A stretch of 22,803 nt of DNA, taken from the NCBI GenBank assembly GCA_020650975.1, contig JAIPMN010003680.1:2184-24986 (forward strand). Reading direction: 5' to 3'. Origin of the DNA: Apostichopus californicus (Eukaryota; Echinodermata; Holothuroidea; Aspidochirotida; Stichopodidae). Positions 18,641 through 22,803 of the stretch are shown in pieces (within the stretch, counting starts at the first letter, position 1; each line of letters starts with the position of its first letter). The notes under the pieces are model-generated. The model saw only the letters and a program-made list of their open reading frames with translations. It was not told where the DNA came from and made no database searches. Both the position numbers and the translations under genes were made by a program.

Positions 18641-19744
18641 TAAAGTTTTAACACAATTTCCCCATGCTCAACAAATACTTGCTTAGAGCAACCTAGAAAA
18701 GTATTTTTGCAATCAGCCGGCTATTACAGTATGGCAGAAAAGCAGTCATAGTTTAATGATTTTCCTGTAGCAATAACGCTAGGGTTAGCTTGCAAACTAC
18801 TCTTGTGCTGCAGGTAGCATACGCCCATTAAAAGCCTCATTGACTTACACACTAAATCACATAAGTAATGTGTTCTCTAAGTCTAGATAGAAGTTTTCAC
18901 TTGCTAAACGCTACCCATCACTGGATAGCTGACAAGTTGGCCTTTCATGGCACCATCAATTTTCCGTACCATGACCGTGCAGATTTGTTGCTAGGAGAGC
19001 CGGAACTTTTCGTCACTTGAAAACAAACCTCTTTACTCAGTCGTAAACAAACTGGTCTAAAATTGCCTCAATTTACCCCATTTTTCAACCACATGTGCTT
19101 CCATTCATGTTCTTTAACATCCAAGCCACAAAAAGCACATCCTAATTGATAACATACTGTAGCAAAAAAAGTTGTTCTCCTGCTCCTAATTGGCACTTTT
19201 CCTGAAGGAGAACACTTGCGGCGAATTTGATATAGACGCTAATAGGAGTATGCCACCTGCATGTACTGCATTTAAAGGTGAGTGACCACTGTGAGGAGTT
19301 CCCCCTCTGGTTGATTTTGCTACTCCTCAAAACTTGATAGATACAATTAACTGTTTGGTAACAGTGAATGATTTGCTCATTCCATTATAAATGTAAGGTA
19401 CAATCCAGGACTTTGAGCGTCAACGTGTTAAAACATCAAATTTACAGTAGCACCGTTGCCGTGGGTTACTCATCATGTAACAAATTATCTGTGAAATGCT
19501 GCCCTTGTATATATGATATCCTATTTTTTCATTTATGTTAAAAATTCTTAATCACATCTAACAAAGAACCTTTCACTTGATCCTGATCCCTTTGTTTTTT
19601 GTGCATTGTTATCGAGATTTGTGATTCGTTGACTGTATCAGCAGTCTCAAAGCTCTAGCCCTCTCTGATGAGAGAAAGGTATTGTATTTCTCACCAAATG
19701 AAGCATGTCTGTTAAGGTTACATTTTCTTTTTAACCATCCTCAG

Positions 19745-19789
19745 CGAAACGTCCTCCCAGCAGAAAGAGTACTAACCCCCCATCTGGAA
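19745..19789 (+). CDS. Array exon 3: basic Ser/Pro mini-exon (45 bp)
   Basis: The acceptor TTTTTAACCATCCTCAG ends at 19744; 45 bp follow in phase 1-1; the donor is GGAA|GTAAGTACC. It encodes KRPPSRKST then NPPSG, the shortest form of the unit: one basic core and one hexapeptide. The borders match array exons 1 and 4 on both sides (CATCCTCAG, AAACG, CAGAAAGA.TA.., CATCTGGAA). Splicing from exon 1 or from the large exon keeps the frame (A+CG, Thr; or G+CG, Ala). Retention of its intron would add a few codons before a stop. Confidence 0.78.
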
Positions 19790-21345
19790 GTAAGTACCCT
19801 CCCTTGTACTAACACGTTTGTATTCGTCCTCAGCCTCTTTTACTCGCCTCTCTTCTCGATTCGTGTCCTCTCTCAGCATGCACTACTACGGGACTGTTCG
19901 TCTTGTCATGGCACCTGCACTTGATGTTTTCATGTTCATTCTGAGTGTGGCTTTTAAGATGAGTAAAATATAGTTATTTAATAGGTTATTCTTTGTGGGT
20001 TACTTTGCGTTGAGCAAATTGTCTGCTGATTGCTTCTGTTTGTCTTTGATAACCTCTTTTCCATCTTGTTGTAAATGCTCACTATCATATCACAGTGTCT
20101 TTACCTAAACTTCTGTTGGTCAATGTAGACTCATGATGCAATCCCCTCGCCCTAAATGCAATATTTGTCCAATGAAGGATTTCTGTGTCCTTTTCAACTG
20201 ATTGGTGCCCATCTGTTTTATACCCTGTTAATCCCCTCAGGTTCAACTGATTAGTGTTGTAATCTATTACCCTAAAGTTTCATCAAATGTGGAGCTGTCT
20301 AAGCCGCACATAAATCGTCATTTACCTTCAAGTTCGCATCAATGCTCTTTGATTTTCAAGGATAAATAAGTGTCATTTCTGGGAGAACCTATCCCATTAC
20401 CAAAATGACTTCGATCAAACCTTGTTTTAATTCCATCTATCCTTCACCATGTCCGATTGTTTTATAGTCTTCTAGGGATGTTTCATTGTACTGTAACCCC
20501 AGGTTCAGCGCTCCCACCCAGGGGACATGAGTCTTTAGGGAAGCGGGGGTTTCTTCTAAAATATAAATGAAATATGTTCTCAGTGAATAGCATAAGTTCT
20601 AAAGCTCACATCTAGCCGACGTGGCAGTCAATGATGGACACATGCATGCAGTAAGTCCTCAGTCAATTGCCCTAAAGAAGTCATCCTCTTCATGTCACTG
20701 CTTCCGCCTCTTCTGATGGTTGCACGTCTCTTTTCTCCTCCTCTTTTAGATCTCGCACGTTCTACTTCTCTCTCTCAATTTATTCGTAGTCTTGAGAAGT
20801 GTTCATAGCTTACACGTATGTTTTACTCAGATTCACCCTTCAGGAGATAAGTGTACAGTATATATATGTAGCATGTCTCTCTTCCCTGTTCTCTATCTGT
20901 TATAGCTCATTAGCTCATCTGACAAATCCAGCAAGGGACTACATACCAAGGTGCAGCAGGACTACTGACTGTAACAATAGTTTGCTGGTTGTCACTCAAC
21001 AAAACTTTTGGACAAGTCTTAAAATACTGATAAGTATGGGGTCCTAAAAGATCATTCTTACATTAGCTGAAAGTTCCAAATTGAAAAAAAGTAACAAGTT
21101 TAATACCAACCAAAAATTTGAGGTCCAGGTGATCTTATGGATGACCAGAGAAATTTGCTTTGCTTGTGCCCTGCCCTCCTTCATCCCATTGAAGGTACAA
21201 TAAATGATAAAATAATTCTTTCTGAGACTGCCCTTTGTTTTGAAAAAAATGTTTTTAAACCAAGTAGTAGTACTGAATGACAAGTACGTCTCACAAATCA
21301 AGACCGTCTTTTCAGGTTAGATTTTTCTTTTTTGCCCGTCCTCAG
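19790..21345 (+). other. Intron of array unit 3
   Basis: The first ~190 bp are closely homologous to the other units (GTACTAACAC, CGTCCTCAGCCTC, CTCTCAGCATGCACTACTAC, TTGTCATGGCACCTGCA). The rest has no recognisable gene; short frames at 20799-21047 (+) and 21044-21301 (-) are chance. It ends with a T-rich tract and CCCGTCCTCAG at 21345. Confidence 0.65.
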
Positions 21346-21423
21346 CAAAACGCCTCAGCAGAAAGACCAATAGCCCCCCATCTAGAAGTAACCCCCCATC
21401 TACAAGTAACCTCCCACCTGGAA
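21346..21423 (+). CDS. Array exon 4: basic Ser/Pro mini-exon with three 18-bp repeats (78 bp)
   Basis: Acceptor TTTTTTGCCCGTCCTCAG, 78 bp in phase 1-1, donor GGAA|GTAAGTAAC. It encodes KRLSRKTN, then SPPSR, SNPPST and SNLPPG. The DNA from 21374 to 21427 is three consecutive 18-bp repeats (CCCCCCATCTAGAAGTAA, CCCCCCATCTACAAGTAA, CCTCCCACCTGGAAGTAA), the last of which contains the splice donor. Equivalent GTs at 21388, 21406 and 21424 would give 42, 60 or 78 bp, all in frame. Retained intron reads AGT AAG TAA, an immediate stop. Later exons of the gene must lie beyond the window or were not recognised. Confidence 0.78.
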
Positions 21424-21427
21424 GTAA
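21374..21427 (+). repeat. 18-bp minisatellite spanning the exon 4 / intron boundary
   Basis: Three head-to-tail 18-bp copies at 21374-21391, 21392-21409 and 21410-21427, differing at a few positions. Each ends in AAGTAA, and in the last copy this is the functional-looking donor A|GTAAGT. A diverged version of the same periodicity lies in array exon 1 (GT at 17550, 17568, 17586). Confidence 0.9.
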
Positions 21428-22571
21428 GTAACTTCCCTTCAACTAACACTCTTGTGTTTGTCTTTGGCCTTCTTGCATTCTCTTTATAGAGCTGCATTCA
21501 TCATCTCCTTTCAGCATGCACTATGGGGATTACTCATAGTGTCATGGCACCTGCATCTTTACCAGCATCTCGTACTCACACAGAACGTCCGTTTCTAACG
21601 GATGATTTTCTTCACTTTTCTCAATACCTGTCGCCGTTCAAGCATATATGCACTTCAATCTACAAAAGTTGGTAACATCTTAGCACATGCGCCACCACTC
21701 ACCCACTTCGGGATAAAACGCCCGCTTTCACGTGTATGTTTTGCCTACTCTATTCGTACAGAAAAGAAGCTTTGCTATATTGTTACTTTCCTTGGCATCT
21801 TTGGCCTTTGTTCTTTCACATGATAGTGTGTACTATATCATGTATATCGCATCTTATGTTTGTTCTTTCCATAATATTTCTGTACTACAGACTGCATCTT
21901 AATACTAAAGGCTCAATGTACGAATGGAACCCTTTCGTGCAGCCAACCTTTGCCTTTCCGTTTGCCCATGTACTGTACCCTTATGGGGGCTTCATATCGC
22001 ATGCCATTTCTTTCTATATTTCTGTACTTCAGTTTGCTGTTAAGGTAAAGAAGGGCTGCTACAGGGTTTGGGACTCTGTCCCTGTTTATTGTGCAGCTTT
22101 GGCCTTTGTCCAGTGTTTGCATTTAATTGGTTTTTATACATGCATGTTGTGTCGATATCTTCCCCATCTTTCTGTATTACAAATTGCTAAAGTACTACTG
22201 ACCATGTTGGAGGAAATACCAGAGGATTATCTGTACAAAGATTTTACATCTGTATCGATGTATTTACGTAGCTGACATCAAATATATGTTGGTGGGGCCA
22301 TGTAGAACCTGCAGGTTTAGTCAAAGGTTGTAAAGCAACTCCTCAAAACGAGCTTCCCAGAATTATCCCTTGAATGGCTCTAAAAAGAGCAAGCTGGCCC
22401 CGAGGAACCAGCTCTCCAATCGACACCAGCACAGATTCCAGTTTCATTGTCTTCTCAGTGAAACTGGGGTTCCACCCAATAGCAGTAAGGTCTGGGAATA
22501 ACAGTACATTTTGCCAAAAGCTAATACAGGTGATTCCGCATATTGAGGAAAGGGAAGACTCCTCAGACCAT
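21424..22571 (+). other. Downstream intron / non-coding
   Basis: The first ~150 bp are unit-homologous intron (CAACTAACACTCTTGTGTTT, TTTCAGCATGCACTA, GTCATGGCACCTGCATCTTT). A 179-codon open frame follows (21736-22275), Phe/Leu/Tyr-rich because the DNA is T-rich, with internal imperfect repeats of TTTCTGTACTNCAG. I see no domain or topology that would support a gene. Confidence 0.55.
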
Positions 22572-22803
22572 GAGGGACCTTATGTCCACCAGATGGAGCT
22601 CAATTCCTGGAATTATCTCACTGGCTCTGGGGACATAGATTCTGGTTCCATCATCTGCTCCATGTCAGCAGAGGGACCTTATGTCCACCAGATAGAGCTC
22701 AATTCCTGGAATTATCTCACTGGCTCTGGGGACACAGATTCTGGTCCCATCATCTGCTCCTCCATGTTAGCAGATCTCAGGTCTGGATGAGGGACCTTAT
22801 GTC
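22572..22803. repeat. Tandem repeat, 99- and 118-bp units, runs off window end
   Basis: GAGGGACCTTATGTCCACCA starts at 22572 and 22671, and the first bases of a third copy start at 22789. Unit 1 is 99 bp. Unit 2 is 118 bp because of an extra TCC and a 16-bp insert (GATCTCAGGTCTGGAT). Otherwise the units are nearly identical. The + strand is open from 22374 through both copies (33 residues per 99-bp unit, containing LNSWNYLTGSGD), but unit 2's length is not a multiple of three, so the frame is lost at the third copy. I read it as a minisatellite; an expressed repeat exon is possible but unsupported. Confidence 0.8.

Larger units (their letters stand above)
18153..19744 (+). other. Intron region of array unit 2
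   Basis: It begins with unit-homologous intron (18153-18330; GATGAGTAAAAT at about 18297 recurs in unit 3 at about 19957). A (GT)n tract and a dispersed repeat occupy 18376-18640. A minus-strand 62-codon open frame at 19142-19330 looks like chance. It ends with AACCATCCTCAG at 19744. Confidence 0.6.

Noticed and set aside
19850..19925. The conserved CTCTCAGCATGCACTAC block in each array intron as a second hidden exon
   Set aside because: The reading frames differ between copies (insertions, early stops in unit 4) and no donor is conserved; similarity is explained by duplication of the whole unit.
21736..22275. A 179-codon + strand open frame as a membrane protein gene
   Set aside because: The Phe/Leu/Tyr/Cys-rich translation follows from T-rich DNA with internal imperfect repeats; there is no domain, no clear start context and no splice support.
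22456..22486. TTGTCTTCTCAG ... CAGTAAGG as a further 26-27 bp micro-exon of the array
   Set aside because: The length does not preserve the phase 1-1 frame, the sequence does not resemble the array exons, and the flanking intron is not homologous.

Overview
This is AT-rich eukaryotic DNA dominated by non-coding sequence, with one clear spliced gene on the + strand. Introns with GT..AG ends, microsatellites, hAT-type non-autonomous transposons and dispersed repeats of a kind common in marine invertebrates point to an animal. An invertebrate deuterostome, perhaps an echinoderm such as a sea cucumber, is my best guess. That guess rests on general sequence character and not on a diagnostic marker.

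The gene encodes a CAP-Gly (microtubule plus-end binding) protein. Its core is one very large internal exon, 14931-17274 (2,344 bp, 781 codons plus one base). It carries a basic Ser/Pro-rich start, a CAP-Gly domain with an intact GKNDG signature, a long low-complexity linker, a conserved-looking acidic module, and a Lys-rich tail with an SH3-ligand-like proline motif. The exon has no usable in-frame ATG, so the start must lie upstream. A frame-compatible candidate is a small exon at 6355-6420, which would put an 8.5-kb first intron across the middle of the window.

After the large exon comes the most interesting part, 17.5-21.5 kb. It is a tandem array of four related exon-intron units: exons at 17508-17585, 18090-18152 (degenerate), 19745-19789 and 21346-21423. 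All are phase 1-1 and multiples of three (78, 63, 45 and 78 bp). They encode basic K-R-x-x-R-K-S/T cores followed by a Ser/Pro/Gly hexapeptide repeat. The hexapeptide is built from an 18-bp DNA repeat that itself contains the splice donor, so two exons each hold three GT sites exactly 18 bp apart in the same frame. This is a possible system for making a variable-length basic linker by exon choice and by donor choice without losing frame.

Layout: 1-122, end of a hAT-like MITE; 123-2459, non-coding with short duplications; 2460-2795, a complete hAT-like MITE with a perfect 8-bp target duplication; 2804-4837, nothing recognised; 4838-5305, five ~95-bp tandem repeats; 5306-6420, a CT microsatellite, a doubtful minus-strand ORF and a promoter/first-exon-like stretch; 6421-14930, probable intron holding two copies of a dispersed repeat, a hammerhead-ribozyme-like motif on the minus strand (9932-9977), G-runs and a ~1.19-kb foldback (13225-14416); 14931-21423, the coding exons; 21424-22571, nothing recognised; 22572-22803, a 99-118 bp tandem repeat running off the end. 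I saw no tRNA, rRNA, CRISPR or bacterial-type feature.
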